Below, in pieces: positions 1 through 7,595 of a stretch of DNA of 64,000 nt; within the stretch, counting starts at the first letter, position 1; each line of letters begins with the position of its first letter. Source of the stretch: Lachnospiraceae bacterium (GTDB lineage: Bacteria; Bacillota; Clostridia; Lachnospirales; Lachnospiraceae); contig JAJQCZ010000024.1 of assembly GCA_021202465.1 (NCBI GenBank), positions 1 through 64,000 on the forward strand, written 5' to 3'. The notes under the pieces were generated by a model. The model searched no databases. It was not told where the DNA came from and saw nothing but the letters and a program-made list of their open reading frames with translations. A program made the position numbers and the translations under genes.

Positions 1-174
1 TTTTACTGATTTAGGAAAAGGGCGGACATGGTGTTAACTACCAAAGACGGGTTTCCGCCCCGCTGAGGGAGCGTATACCGTATCCTATGAGCAAATCACC
101 CGCTGTGTGACGGAAATCGGGGGATTTTCTCCGGAAAATTTCCCCGGAAAGTCCCCTGAAAATGGCAAAAAGAA
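1..174. other. Left-edge intergenic sequence, no gene seen
   Basis: No convincing coding frame was found. An inverted repeat GGGCGGA (20-26) / TCCGCCC (54-60) could fold, but no T-run follows it, so it is not a clear terminator. A purine/pyrimidine-patterned block with repeated CCGGAAA words lies at about 127-150. Any gene to the left ends outside the window. Confidence 0.4.
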
Positions 175-203
175 TTGAAATAAACAGACGGGGATGGTAT
201 AAT
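175..203 (+). promoter_or_regulatory. Sigma-A-type promoter of the S1-domain gene
   Basis: TTGAAA at 175-180 and a perfect TATAAT at 198-203 are separated by 17 bases. Transcription would start near 210, giving a leader of about 105 nt before the ATG at 316. Confidence 0.8.
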
Positions 204-212
204 ACATCGGAG

Positions 213-302
213 TACGTACATTGTGGAGTGTGGAAGTCCCAGGGGTTATTTCCCGTTCCTGACACTCAGACACAAAATACAGGGAAATAATACCGGTACG
301 TA
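213..302 (+). promoter_or_regulatory. Structured 5' leader of the S1-domain gene
   Basis: The leader can close on itself: TACGTAC (213-219) pairs with GTACGTA (296-302), and TTATTTCCC (246-254) pairs with GGGAAATAA (282-290). The outer stem ends directly at the AGGAGG ribosome binding site (303-308), so folding could affect translation. The pairings are visible in the sequence; a regulatory role, for example autoregulation by the RNA-binding product, is inference. I do not recognise a known riboswitch class. Confidence 0.4.
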
Positions 303-315
303 GGAGGTTTTTGGC

Positions 316-1146
316 ATGTGTAAAGAAGCACAGGTTGTAGAGGAAGCGGCGGTCGAGACCGCTGAAAATGTGACAGAGACGGCTGCGGCTGCGGCTGAGG
401 CGGCAGCAGCGGAGACTCCCACCGAATCCATGGAGAGCTATGCGGCGGAGCTGGAAGAGTCCATCAAGCAGGGTCCGCCCAATGATGATCCCGTGTGGGA
501 TAAGTTCGAGACGATGCTGAAGGAGAAGACCATCTTCCCCGTCAAGGTTGACAGCGCGGTGAAGGCCGGCGTCGTCGCCTATGTGGATGATATCCGTGGA
601 TTCATCCCCGCATCCAAGCTGTCCACCGGCTATGTGGAGAACCTGGAAGATTTCAAGGGAAAGACTGTGGAGGTCGTCGTGATCACCGCGGATAAGGAGA
701 ACAAGAAGCTGGTTCTGTCCGCCCGCGAGGCCATCAAGCTTCGTCAGAAGGAAGCGAAAGCGGCTGCGATGGAGGCCTGCAAGGTGGGCGATGTGATGGA
801 AGGCACCGTGGATTCCCTGATGGAGTACGGCGCGTTCATCGATCTGGACAACGGTCTGTCCGGTCTGCTGCATGTATCCCAGATCAGCTATAAGAGAGTG
901 GAGAAGCCCTCCGATGTCCTGAAGAAGGGCGAGAGAGTCCAGGTGAAGCTCATCGCCATCAAGGAAGGCAAGCTGAGCCTGAGCATGAAGGCTCTGCAGG
1001 AGGCGCCCGCCCGCAGCGGCGACCGTCCCTCCAGAGGACCCCGTGATCACAGAGACCGCGAGGAGAGAGATTTCTTCAACTACAAGGAGACCGGCAAGGC
1101 GACCACGAGCCTGGGCGATCTGCTGAAGGGCGTCAAGCTGGACTAA
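316..1146 (+). CDS. S1-domain RNA-binding protein (ribosomal protein S1-like)
   Basis: This 276-residue protein should bind RNA and take part in translation or RNA turnover in the cytoplasm. An acidic Glu/Ala-rich N-terminal segment (about residues 5-55) precedes two S1 OB-fold domains, roughly residues 68-140 and 155-225. The second has the classic VGDVMEGTV start, YGAFIDL, and GLLHVSQIS. The C-terminal tail (about 230-262) is rich in Arg, Asp and Pro. Full-length S1 in Gram-negatives has six S1 domains; two-domain forms are common in Clostridia. The start is set by AGGAGG at 303-308. The gene is monocistronic, with its own promoter and terminator. Confidence 0.85.
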   Translation: MCKEAQVVEEAAVETAENVTETAAAAAEAAAAETPTESMESYAAELEESIKQGPPNDDPVWDKFETMLKEKTIFPVKVDSAVKAGVVAYVDDIRGFIPASKLSTGYVENLEDFKGKTVEVVVITADKENKKLVLSAREAIKLRQKEAKAAAMEACKVGDVMEGTVDSLMEYGAFIDLDNGLSGLLHVSQISYKRVEKPSDVLKKGERVQVKLIAIKEGKLSLSMKALQEAPARSGDRPSRGPRDHRDREERDFFNYKETGKATTSLGDLLKGVKLD

Positions 1147-1180
1147 GTCCGGAGAGAAATACAATCTAAGAGAAGACATG

Positions 1181-1222
1181 GGGCATCCCACACCGCAGCG
1201 CGCGGAGAGGGATGCCCTTTTT
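1181..1222 (+). terminator. Rho-independent terminator of the S1-domain gene
   Basis: GGGCATCCC (1181-1189) pairs with GGGATGCCC (1209-1217), followed by TTTTT. It lies 34 bases after the stop codon. Confidence 0.9.
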
Positions 1223-1239
1223 GTATGCGCAGGGGCGCT

Positions 1240-2580
1240 TTAATACTCCACCTCCGCCAAATATCGCCGCAACAGGAAGGTGCAGAAGTATGGGAAGGTA
1301 AAGATATGATCGCGGAAGCCGATGTTGCCTGCAGTCAGTTTCAGTCCATATTGAATGTCTGGATAATGGTCGCTTTTGATGAGGCTGCGGAGAGATTTTG
1401 CTGTTCCATTGGTGGATTTTATCTCTATTGGCAGCAGGCTCTTTCTCGTACGGACAAAAAAATCCTCTTCCAGTGTGGAATTTTCTCGTTTATAGTAACA
1501 GAGAGGATAGCCGCACTTGGAAAGGGCTTCTCCTACAATGTTTTCATAGAGAGCACCCTTGTATACGCCCAGATTCCGGTTAGCTCGCAGGTCATCCTGT
1601 GCCTCATCATCCAACAGAGCCACCAGCAGCCCGGAGTCCTTCAGATAGATTTTATATTTCGACGTGTCAAAATTCCCCTTAATGGGCAGCTCCGGGAAGT
1701 GCAGACAATAACAGACGTTGATAATACCTGCACTCTCCAGCCATTCAATACAGCCCCGGTAGTCCTTGAACCGCGCTCCCGGGGCAACCTTGGAGATCTG
1801 GAATTTTCGGTTGTCCATGGCGAGCTGAACGGGAATACGGTTGAAGATATTCAAAATTCTTGTCTGGTCTACGCCATCAGCATATTTGCGGACATCCTCT
1901 TTGTAGTCTTCAATAAGTTGACGCTGCAACTCCAGCGTTCTTTCGAACGTGCCATTATCGATATAAAGCCGTACTACGGCGGGCATCCCTCCCAGAATAC
2001 AGAAGTCAAGAAAAAGCCTGTTGTAAATTTCCATTTCCAGTGCCGAGAAAGGCTTCAACTCTTTCATGTGGGTCAGCAGTTCTGCGATTGTTTCATCTCC
2101 GTAACCTTTAGCCCAGAGGAACTCTTCGAAATCCATCGAAAACAGATCATAATCTGTCTTATAGCCCACGCTGTTGCTTTCAATGCGCTGATAGGAAATG
2201 CCCAGCAGGGAACCGCTGCAAATTACATCAAAGCGGCCATCCAGATGAAAAAATTTTAAAGAAGTCGCTATATCGGGAAAATCCTGCAGTTCATCAAAGA
2301 AAATCAGGGTATCTCCGGCGATGAATCGTCTGGAAGGGTCGATACGGGAAATGTTTTTGATGATATCGTCAGCCTTGTAGCCGTCTTCACAGATCATCTT
2401 ATACTTCGGCTCTTCCACAAAGTTGATATAGATTACATTATTGTAATAAGCTTTTGAAAAACGCAGGATGGATTCGGTTTTTCCCACCTGACGGGAGCCT
2501 TTTACGATCAGCGGTTTATGATTCGGCGTGCTTTTCCAGTCCGTCAGGAACTGATCGATTTTTCGTTTCAGATAGAGCAT
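1240..2580 (-). CDS. AAA-family ATPase with DUF4143 domain
   Basis: This 446-residue protein belongs to the AAA/DUF4143 group of ATP-binding proteins, whose cellular role is poorly defined. The N-terminal P-loop is GSRQVGKTES (about residues 28-37) and the Walker B segment is TLIFFDELQDFP (about 95-107). The C-terminal half holds the DUF4143 domain, ending with the nuclease-like stretch EIKSTNGTAKS. It is transcribed leftward toward the S1 gene and stands alone. Its promoter sits inside an array of 33-bp repeats. Genes of this family are often found as scattered paralogues in gut Firmicutes and Bacteroidetes; I cannot assign a specific function. Confidence 0.85.
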   Translation of the reverse strand: MLYLKRKIDQFLTDWKSTPNHKPLIVKGSRQVGKTESILRFSKAYYNNVIYINFVEEPKYKMICEDGYKADDIIKNISRIDPSRRFIAGDTLIFFDELQDFPDIATSLKFFHLDGRFDVICSGSLLGISYQRIESNSVGYKTDYDLFSMDFEEFLWAKGYGDETIAELLTHMKELKPFSALEMEIYNRLFLDFCILGGMPAVVRLYIDNGTFERTLELQRQLIEDYKEDVRKYADGVDQTRILNIFNRIPVQLAMDNRKFQISKVAPGARFKDYRGCIEWLESAGIINVCYCLHFPELPIKGNFDTSKYKIYLKDSGLLVALLDDEAQDDLRANRNLGVYKGALYENIVGEALSKCGYPLCYYKRENSTLEEDFFVRTRKSLLPIEIKSTNGTAKSLRSLIKSDHYPDIQYGLKLTAGNIGFRDHIFTFPYFCTFLLRRYLAEVEY

Positions 2581-2606
2581 GTATACTTCCTCCCTTCCGC
2601 CTCCCT

Positions 2607-2635
2607 ATTATACAAAAACATGAGCGAGTTTTCAA
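2607..2635 (-). promoter_or_regulatory. Promoter of the AAA/DUF4143 gene
   Basis: Reading leftward, TTGAAA (2635-2630) and TATAAT (2612-2607) are separated by exactly 17 bases. The spacer is the conserved part of the first 33-bp repeat, so a protein bound to the repeat would cover the core promoter. Confidence 0.75.
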
Positions 2636-2725
2636 GATGAAGCCACAAAAGTATGAGCGAATTTTCTGCCTGAAATCACAAAAACATGAGCGGGTTTTTT
2701 GCCTTATTCGACAAAAAGATGTAAA
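2612..2725 (-). repeat. Four direct repeats with exact 33-bp period
   Basis: Copies begin at 2612, 2645, 2678 and 2711. The core ACAAAAACATGAGCG is identical in copies 1 and 3, differs at two positions in copy 2 (ACAAAAGTATGAGCG), and is degenerate in copy 4. Each full copy is followed by an RRTTTT-type tract. The constant spacing of about three helical turns puts all copies on one face of the DNA, which suits an operator array. The first copy is the spacer of the leftward promoter. Confidence 0.7.
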
Positions 2726-2735
2726 AAGTAAATAA

Positions 2736-2904
2736 CCTCCACCTTATAAAAGAGTTCTCCGAACTTTCCCCAAAGCGTTTCCTACAGAGTATAGGAAAGA
2801 ATTTGCTGGACTTTTTATTTCAAAAGGTTTATAACAATAAAGAGTTCGACAGAATAACGACAATTCTGCGATAAATCTTTTTTTAAAATTTGCTGGTTTT
2901 GAAC
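2736..2904. other. AT-rich intergenic sequence before the riboswitch
   Basis: There is no gene here. An inverted repeat CAGAAT (2850-2855) / ATTCTG (2863-2868) lies just upstream of the riboswitch aptamer. The promoter that drives the riboswitch should lie here, but I could not fix a convincing -35/-10 pair. Confidence 0.4.
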
Positions 2905-3080
2905 CAGCCGCTGCAAGTTCCGCAAGGATTCATAGAGAAGCCGGTGAGAGTCCGGCACGATCCCGTCACTGTGTTAGGGAGTTTCAGGGCAGATGATATG
3001 CCACTGGGCGTCGCCGCAAGGCAAGCCTGGGAAGGCGCTCTGAAGCGATGATCTTAAGTCAGGAGAACTGCTTGCAGTCG
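2905..3080 (+). promoter_or_regulatory. Cobalamin riboswitch
   Basis: The conserved cobalamin-aptamer blocks appear in order: GCCGGTGAGAGTCCGGCAC followed by CGTCACTGT (about 2939-2972), GCCACTGGGC then CCTGGGAAGGCGC (about 3000-3040), and GATGATCTTAAGTCAGGAG near 3048-3066. The closing stem P1 is visible as CTGCAAG (2911-2917) with CTTGCAG (3071-3077). It senses adenosylcobalamin or a related cobalamin and normally lowers expression of the downstream genes when ligand is present. Here those genes are a Dpp/Nik-type ABC importer starting at 3260. Confidence 0.92.
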
Positions 3081-3121
3081 TATGTGTGATGATTCTTACG
3101 AGGATAAGAAGCAGCTTTTTT
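3068..3121 (+). terminator. Candidate riboswitch-controlled terminator
   Basis: CTGCTT (3068-3073) can pair with AAGCAG (3109-3114), and TTCTTA (3093-3098) can pair with TAAGAA (3105-3110); six T residues follow at 3116-3121. The 5' arm of the first pairing overlaps the 3' strand of riboswitch stem P1 (3071-3077), so the two folds compete. The stems are short, and which fold forms with ligand was not resolved. Confidence 0.45.
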
Positions 3122-3259
3122 GTGATACAAAAATGCACTTCCCGCGGGAAGCTCTGCCCCGCATATCCCACGAAGAAGAATCGACGAATTTAAAAATCTG
3201 AGAATATAAAATCCTGAAACATTCTATGTAAAGCCAAAGAAGAGGGAGAGGAAAGATTT

Positions 3260-4198
3260 ATGAAGAAACGTGAGCTGGCAAAAAGGCTTCTTCAGATCAT
3301 ACTTGTGCTTTTCGGGATCAGCTTCCTGACCTTCGCACTGACGTATCTGGCTCCCGGTGATCCGGTGCGGGCCATGTATGCGGCCAGCGGGACGATTCCC
3401 AGCGAGGAGATCATGGAACAGACCCGGGAGGCGCTGGGACTGAACGAGCCCTTCCTGACGCAGTATGTGAACTGGCTTACCGACTGCCTGCACGGCGACT
3501 TCGGGACCTCCTACGCCTTCAGCAAGCCGGTGTCTCAGCTGCTGCTGGCGCGGCTCTGGCCGACGCTGAAGCTGGCGCTGGTATCCCTGGCGCTGATGCT
3601 GGTGGTATCGGTACCTCTGGGAATCCTCTCCGCCACCCATCAGGGCGGCGTGGCGGACTACCTCGTGCGCGGCCTGTCCTTCCTCGGCGTGTCACTGCCG
3701 AATTTCTGGGTGGGCCTGATGCTGATGTACATCTTTGCCGTGCAGCTTGGGATTTTGCCTGTGGTGTCGGCGGGGCAGGGATGGAAGCAGCTGGTCCTGC
3801 CGTCCGTAACGCTGGCCTTCGCCATGGCCTCCAAATACACGCGGCAGGTGCGGACGGCCTTCCTCGAGGAGCTGAATCAGGACTACGTGGTGGGCGCCCG
3901 CTGCCGGGGTATCCGCGAGAGCGTCATTCTCTGGCGGCATGTGCTGCCCAATTCCATCCTGCCGCTGATCACCATGCTGGGGCTCTCCTTCGGTTCGCTG
4001 CTGGGCGGCACCGCCGTGGTGGAGGTCATTTTCTCCTACCCCGGGCTGGGAAGCCTGGCGGTCAGCGCCATCACCTCCATGGATTATTCGCTGATTCAGG
4101 GCTATGTGCTGTGGATCGCCCTGATCTACATGGTCGTCAATCTGCTGGTGGATATTTCCTATGGCTTCCTGGATCCCAGGACGAGAGAGAAGAGGTGA
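3260..4198 (+). CDS. ABC importer permease, DppB/NikB type
   Basis: This 312-residue membrane protein is one of two pore-forming subunits of a peptide/nickel-type (PepT family) ABC importer. An N-terminal membrane helix begins at about residue 9 and five further helices follow. The cytoplasmic EAA-like loop is seen around ARCRGIRESVILWRHVLPN (about residues 213-231). The extracellular segment carrying APGDPVRAMY and ALGLNEPFLTQYVNWL is typical of the family. It is first in a six-gene operon behind a cobalamin riboswitch, and the next gene starts 4 bases after its stop. The riboswitch suggests the substrate is cobalt, nickel or a corrinoid-related compound rather than general peptides; the sequence alone does not decide this. 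Confidence 0.88.
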   Translation: MKKRELAKRLLQIILVLFGISFLTFALTYLAPGDPVRAMYAASGTIPSEEIMEQTREALGLNEPFLTQYVNWLTDCLHGDFGTSYAFSKPVSQLLLARLWPTLKLALVSLALMLVVSVPLGILSATHQGGVADYLVRGLSFLGVSLPNFWVGLMLMYIFAVQLGILPVVSAGQGWKQLVLPSVTLAFAMASKYTRQVRTAFLEELNQDYVVGARCRGIRESVILWRHVLPNSILPLITMLGLSFGSLLGGTAVVEVIFSYPGLGSLAVSAITSMDYSLIQGYVLWIALIYMVVNLLVDISYGFLDPRTREKR

Positions 4199-4202
4199 GG
4201 AC

Positions 4203-5033
4203 ATGGCGAAGAAGATAACGGCCTTTGTGAAAAAATATCCCGCCTTTACGGTGTTCTTCCTTCTGGCTCTGTGCGTCATCGGGGTGGCGGTCTTTGCGCC
4301 CCTCATCGCGACCCATGATCCCTACGAGGCGGTTCTCGCCGACGCGGTGCAGGCGCCCAGCGCGGAGCACTGGTTCGGTACGGATAAGATGGGACGGGAT
4401 CTGTTCTCCCGCGTGATCTACGGCGCCCGGACCTCCCTGAGTGCGTCCCTGACGCTGGTATGTATCATCATGGTGGTGGGGACATTTCTGGGGATCATCG
4501 CCGGATATTTCGGCGGACTGGTGGACGCGGTGATCATGCGTATCTCCGATATGATGATCTCCTTCCCCGGCATGGTGCTGGCTATCGCGGTGGCAGGAAT
4601 CCTGGGGGCGAACATCAAGAACGCCATCATTGCTCTGGCCATCGTCAGCTGGACGAAATACGCGCGGCTGGCCCGGAGTCTGGTGATCAAAATACGGCAC
4701 CGGGACTACATCGCGGCGGCGCGTGTGACAGGTTCGCGGACCTCCTACATCCTGTACAAATATATGCTTCCCAATGTGCTTCCCACGATTCTGATCACCG
4801 GATTCACGGATATCGGCAGCATGATGCTGGAGATCGCGGGACTCTCTTTTCTGGGCTTCGGCGCCCAGTCTCCCACGGCGGAGTGGGGCCTGATGCTCAA
4901 TGAGGGACGCGCCTACATGACGGCGGCTCCCTGGCTGATGGTCTTTCCCGGTCTGGCGATTTTCATCACGGTCGTCGTATTCAATCTGCTGGGTGACAGC
5001 CTGCGGGATGTGCTGGATCCCCGGCACGAGTAG
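4203..5033 (+). CDS. ABC importer permease, DppC/NikC type
   Basis: This 276-residue subunit pairs with the preceding permease. The start at 4203 is chosen because GAGGTGAGG sits just upstream; an in-frame ATG at 4161 would overlap the previous gene and lacks a ribosome binding site. It has the family N-terminal helix, the segment HWFGTDKMGRDLFSRVIYGAR (about residues 53-73) that marks DppC/OppC proteins, and the EAA-like loop AARVTGSRTSYILYKYMLPN (about 173-192). It belongs to the riboswitch-controlled operon. Confidence 0.88.
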   Translation: MAKKITAFVKKYPAFTVFFLLALCVIGVAVFAPLIATHDPYEAVLADAVQAPSAEHWFGTDKMGRDLFSRVIYGARTSLSASLTLVCIIMVVGTFLGIIAGYFGGLVDAVIMRISDMMISFPGMVLAIAVAGILGANIKNAIIALAIVSWTKYARLARSLVIKIRHRDYIAAARVTGSRTSYILYKYMLPNVLPTILITGFTDIGSMMLEIAGLSFLGFGAQSPTAEWGLMLNEGRAYMTAAPWLMVFPGLAIFITVVVFNLLGDSLRDVLDPRHE

Positions 5034-5053
5034 GCGGTGTTTATAGAAAGGAC

Positions 5054-5072
5054 ATGCCCGTTTCCAGGGCAT
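5054..5072 (+). other. Intercistronic hairpin before the binding protein gene
   Basis: ATGCCC (5054-5059) pairs with GGGCAT (5067-5072), with no T-run. It may protect or partly separate the downstream mRNA; that role is inference. Confidence 0.4.
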
Positions 5073-5100
5073 TCTCATTAAGAAAGGAAGGAAACAGAAG

Positions 5101-6738
5101 ATGAAGAAAATGAAAAAGAGAAGATTTGCAGCGCTGGCTCTGGCGGCGGTTCTGGCTCTGTCCATGACGGCCTGCGGCAGCTCCGGCGACAGTTCGGGCA
5201 CCGACAACACGGCGACGACAGCGGAGGCCGGTGAGGCGGCGGATGCGACGACCACCGCAAGCGGCGGCACATTTACCTTTGGCTGCGACTATTTCTCTGA
5301 GTATATCGACCCCTCCGTCAATGTGAATTCGGCCTGGTCTCTGGTGCGCTTCGGCGTGGGTGAGACGCTGTTCGCCTTTGACGAGGATGCGGTGGCGCAG
5401 GAGAATCTCTACGACGAGGCGACGACTGACGATTATATTACCTGGACGCTGCATATCCGTGACGGGATCACCTTCTCCAATGGTAAGGATCTGACCGCTT
5501 CGGCCGTGGTGGCCTGCTGGGAGATGATGTACGAGAAGGAAGCGGCCGGAAGCTCTTCCGCCCCTTCCCAGTACCTGCCGGATCCCACCTTCACGGCGGA
5601 CGATGAGGCAGGCACGATCACCGTGGTCTGCAGTGATGTGACAACGAACCTTAAGGGAATCCTGGCCTACCCCTATTTCGCGGTCATCAATGTGGATTCC
5701 TATGAAGAAGGCGTCGTGGATTCCGTGATCGGCACCGGTCCCTATGTGCTGGACAGCTATGTGGAAGCCACGTCCAAGACCTTCGTGAAGAATGAGACCT
5801 ACTGGAATGGCGAAGTCCCTTATGACGGCTACACCGCCATTTACATGTCTGACAGCACCACCAAGGCGCTGGCGATCCAGAGCGGCGACGTCGATGTCGT
5901 GGAAAATGTGACGACGGCCAGCGATCTGGAGACGCTGAAGGCGGATTCCGCCTATACCGTAGAGAGCACGGCCGGAGGCCGCCTTGCCAATACCTATTTC
6001 AACTTCGAGGGCGTGCTGGCGAACGACGCGCTGCGCCAGGCCATTCAGTACGCGATCGACGATGAGACTATGTGCAATATCACCGTGGGCGGTATCTATA
6101 CGGCCGGCTGCTCGGTGCTTCCTTCCTCGATGGACTTCGGCTATGATCAGCTGACCGACCCCTACGAGTATGATCTGGGCAAGGCCGTAGAGGTGCTGGA
6201 TGAGGCCGGGATCGTGGATACCGACGGAGACGGCATCCGGGAGATCGACGGGGAAAATATCAATCTGACGTATCTGGCTTACGAGAGCCGCCAGCTGCAG
6301 ACCTTCGCGGAGGCTGTGGCGACGGTGCTGAACAGCATCGGGATTGGCGTGGATTATCAGGTGAAGGATTATGATACAATCCTGGGCCTGCAGGCCGCCG
6401 GAGATTTTGATATGGTGACTGCCAACTCGATCATCGTGCCCACCGGCAACCCCGACGCTTTCCTGGGGAATTTCTACAGCGGCAATTCGCAGGATTACGG
6501 CTATTACAGCAACGAGGAATATGACGCCGCCTATGAGAAGCTGATCGTCTCCACCGATGAGGACGAGAAGATGGAGCTGTATGTGGAAATGCAGCAGATT
6601 CTCATTGACGATGCAGCCACGATCGTTCACGGATATTACAACAGCTCGATCACCTACAATAACAGCGTGATCACCGGCGTGGAAATGTATCCGCTGGATT
6701 ACACCTGGATCACCACCGACTGGGCGCCGGTTGGCTGA
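5101..6738 (+). CDS. ABC importer substrate-binding lipoprotein, SBP_bac_5 family
   Basis: This 545-residue extracellular binding protein captures the substrate for the importer. The lipoprotein signal peptide ends in the lipobox MTAC (Cys about residue 24), followed by a Ser/Gly/Thr-rich linker. The mature part matches family 5 solute-binding proteins (peptides, nickel, and others): it includes RDGITFSNGKDLTASAVV, GTGPYVLDSY, RQAIQYAIDDETM and a C-terminal DYGYYSNEEYDAAYEKL segment. A strong ribosome binding site (AAGGAAGG) precedes it. The position inside a cobalamin-riboswitch operon argues for a metal- or corrinoid-linked substrate, but no ligand-binding residues could be read from sequence alone. 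Confidence 0.88.
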   Translation: MKKMKKRRFAALALAAVLALSMTACGSSGDSSGTDNTATTAEAGEAADATTTASGGTFTFGCDYFSEYIDPSVNVNSAWSLVRFGVGETLFAFDEDAVAQENLYDEATTDDYITWTLHIRDGITFSNGKDLTASAVVACWEMMYEKEAAGSSSAPSQYLPDPTFTADDEAGTITVVCSDVTTNLKGILAYPYFAVINVDSYEEGVVDSVIGTGPYVLDSYVEATSKTFVKNETYWNGEVPYDGYTAIYMSDSTTKALAIQSGDVDVVENVTTASDLETLKADSAYTVESTAGGRLANTYFNFEGVLANDALRQAIQYAIDDETMCNITVGGIYTAGCSVLPSSMDFGYDQLTDPYEYDLGKAVEVLDEAGIVDTDGDGIREIDGENINLTYLAYESRQLQTFAEAVATVLNSIGIGVDYQVKDYDTILGLQAAGDFDMVTANSIIVPTGNPDAFLGNFYSGNSQDYGYYSNEEYDAAYEKLIVSTDEDEKMELYVEMQQILIDDAATIVHGYYNSSITYNNSVITGVEMYPLDYTWITTDWAPVG

Positions 6739-6806
6739 GACGAAGCTTCACAGCTGTAGGGAGAACGTATGACCATGCGGTCAGAGGCGAGGAGGGCAGT
6801 GTATTT

Positions 6807-7595
6807 ATGCTGAGTATACGGGATGTTTCGATTACCTACGGGAAGAATCCGACGCCGACGGTACAGGGGATCAGCCTGGAAATGAAGCAGGGCGAGATCG
6901 TCAGCATCGTCGGCGAGAGCGGCAGCGGCAAATCGACCGTCATCCGGGCGATTCTGGGCTGCCTGCCCGGCGGCGGTACCGTGAGCTCCGGTGATATACA
7001 ATTTGAAGGGAAATCCCTGCTCGGCTATTCCAGGGAGGAGTGGAGGAATCTGCGCGGCACGGAGATCTCCATGATCTTTCAGGATTCCGGCGCCATGATC
7101 AATCCTATCCGCCGGATCGGGTCGCAGTATGTGGAATACATCCGCACCCATGAGAAAATGTCGAAAAAGGATGCCTGGAACCGGGGCGTGGAGATGCTGG
7201 AGCGGATGCGTCTGCCGAACGGCGACAACATCATGCGCAGCTATCCCTTCCAGCTCTCCGGAGGTATGCGGCAGCGCGTGGGAATCGCCATGGCGATGAC
7301 ATTTCAGCCCAAGCTGCTGCTCGGCGATGAACCCACCAGCGCGCTGGACGTGACCACGCAGGCGCAGATCGTGCGCCAGATGATGGCGCTGCGCGATCAG
7401 TACAATACGAGTATCATCGTGGTGACGCACAATCTTGGCGTGGCCGCCTATATGGCGGATAAGATCCTGGTGATGAAAGAGGGGCGGGTCGTCGATGCGG
7501 GAACCCGGGAGGAGATTCTGAATCACCCGTCGAGCGCCTACACAGAGAACCTGCTGGCCAGTGTGCCTTCGATAGGAGGGGAGCGATTTGTCTGA
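6807..7595 (+). CDS. ABC importer ATPase, DppD/NikD type
   Basis: This 262-residue ATPase powers the importer. It has Walker A GESGSGKST (about residues 37-45), the signature LSGGMRQRVGIAMAM, Walker B LLLGDEPTSALD and the switch His in VTHNLGV. It ends soon after the ATPase core and lacks the Cys-containing C-terminal extension seen in its partner. Its stop overlaps the start of the next ATPase gene by 8 bases, so the two are translationally coupled. Confidence 0.88.
   Translation: MLSIRDVSITYGKNPTPTVQGISLEMKQGEIVSIVGESGSGKSTVIRAILGCLPGGGTVSSGDIQFEGKSLLGYSREEWRNLRGTEISMIFQDSGAMINPIRRIGSQYVEYIRTHEKMSKKDAWNRGVEMLERMRLPNGDNIMRSYPFQLSGGMRQRVGIAMAMTFQPKLLLGDEPTSALDVTTQAQIVRQMMALRDQYNTSIIVVTHNLGVAAYMADKILVMKEGRVVDAGTREEILNHPSSAYTENLLASVPSIGGERFV

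Noticed and set aside
2612..2725. 33-bp repeats considered as a CRISPR array
   Set aside because: The conserved part is only about 15-18 bp and the remainder is of similar length and AT-rich. There are only four copies, one degenerate, and no cas genes nearby.
2454..2735. Small rightward frame with an 11-residue peptide repeat (QKHERVFCLK-like)
   Set aside because: The repeat is explained by the 33-bp DNA array in the promoter of the AAA/DUF4143 gene. The frame overlaps that gene's start and has no good ribosome binding site.
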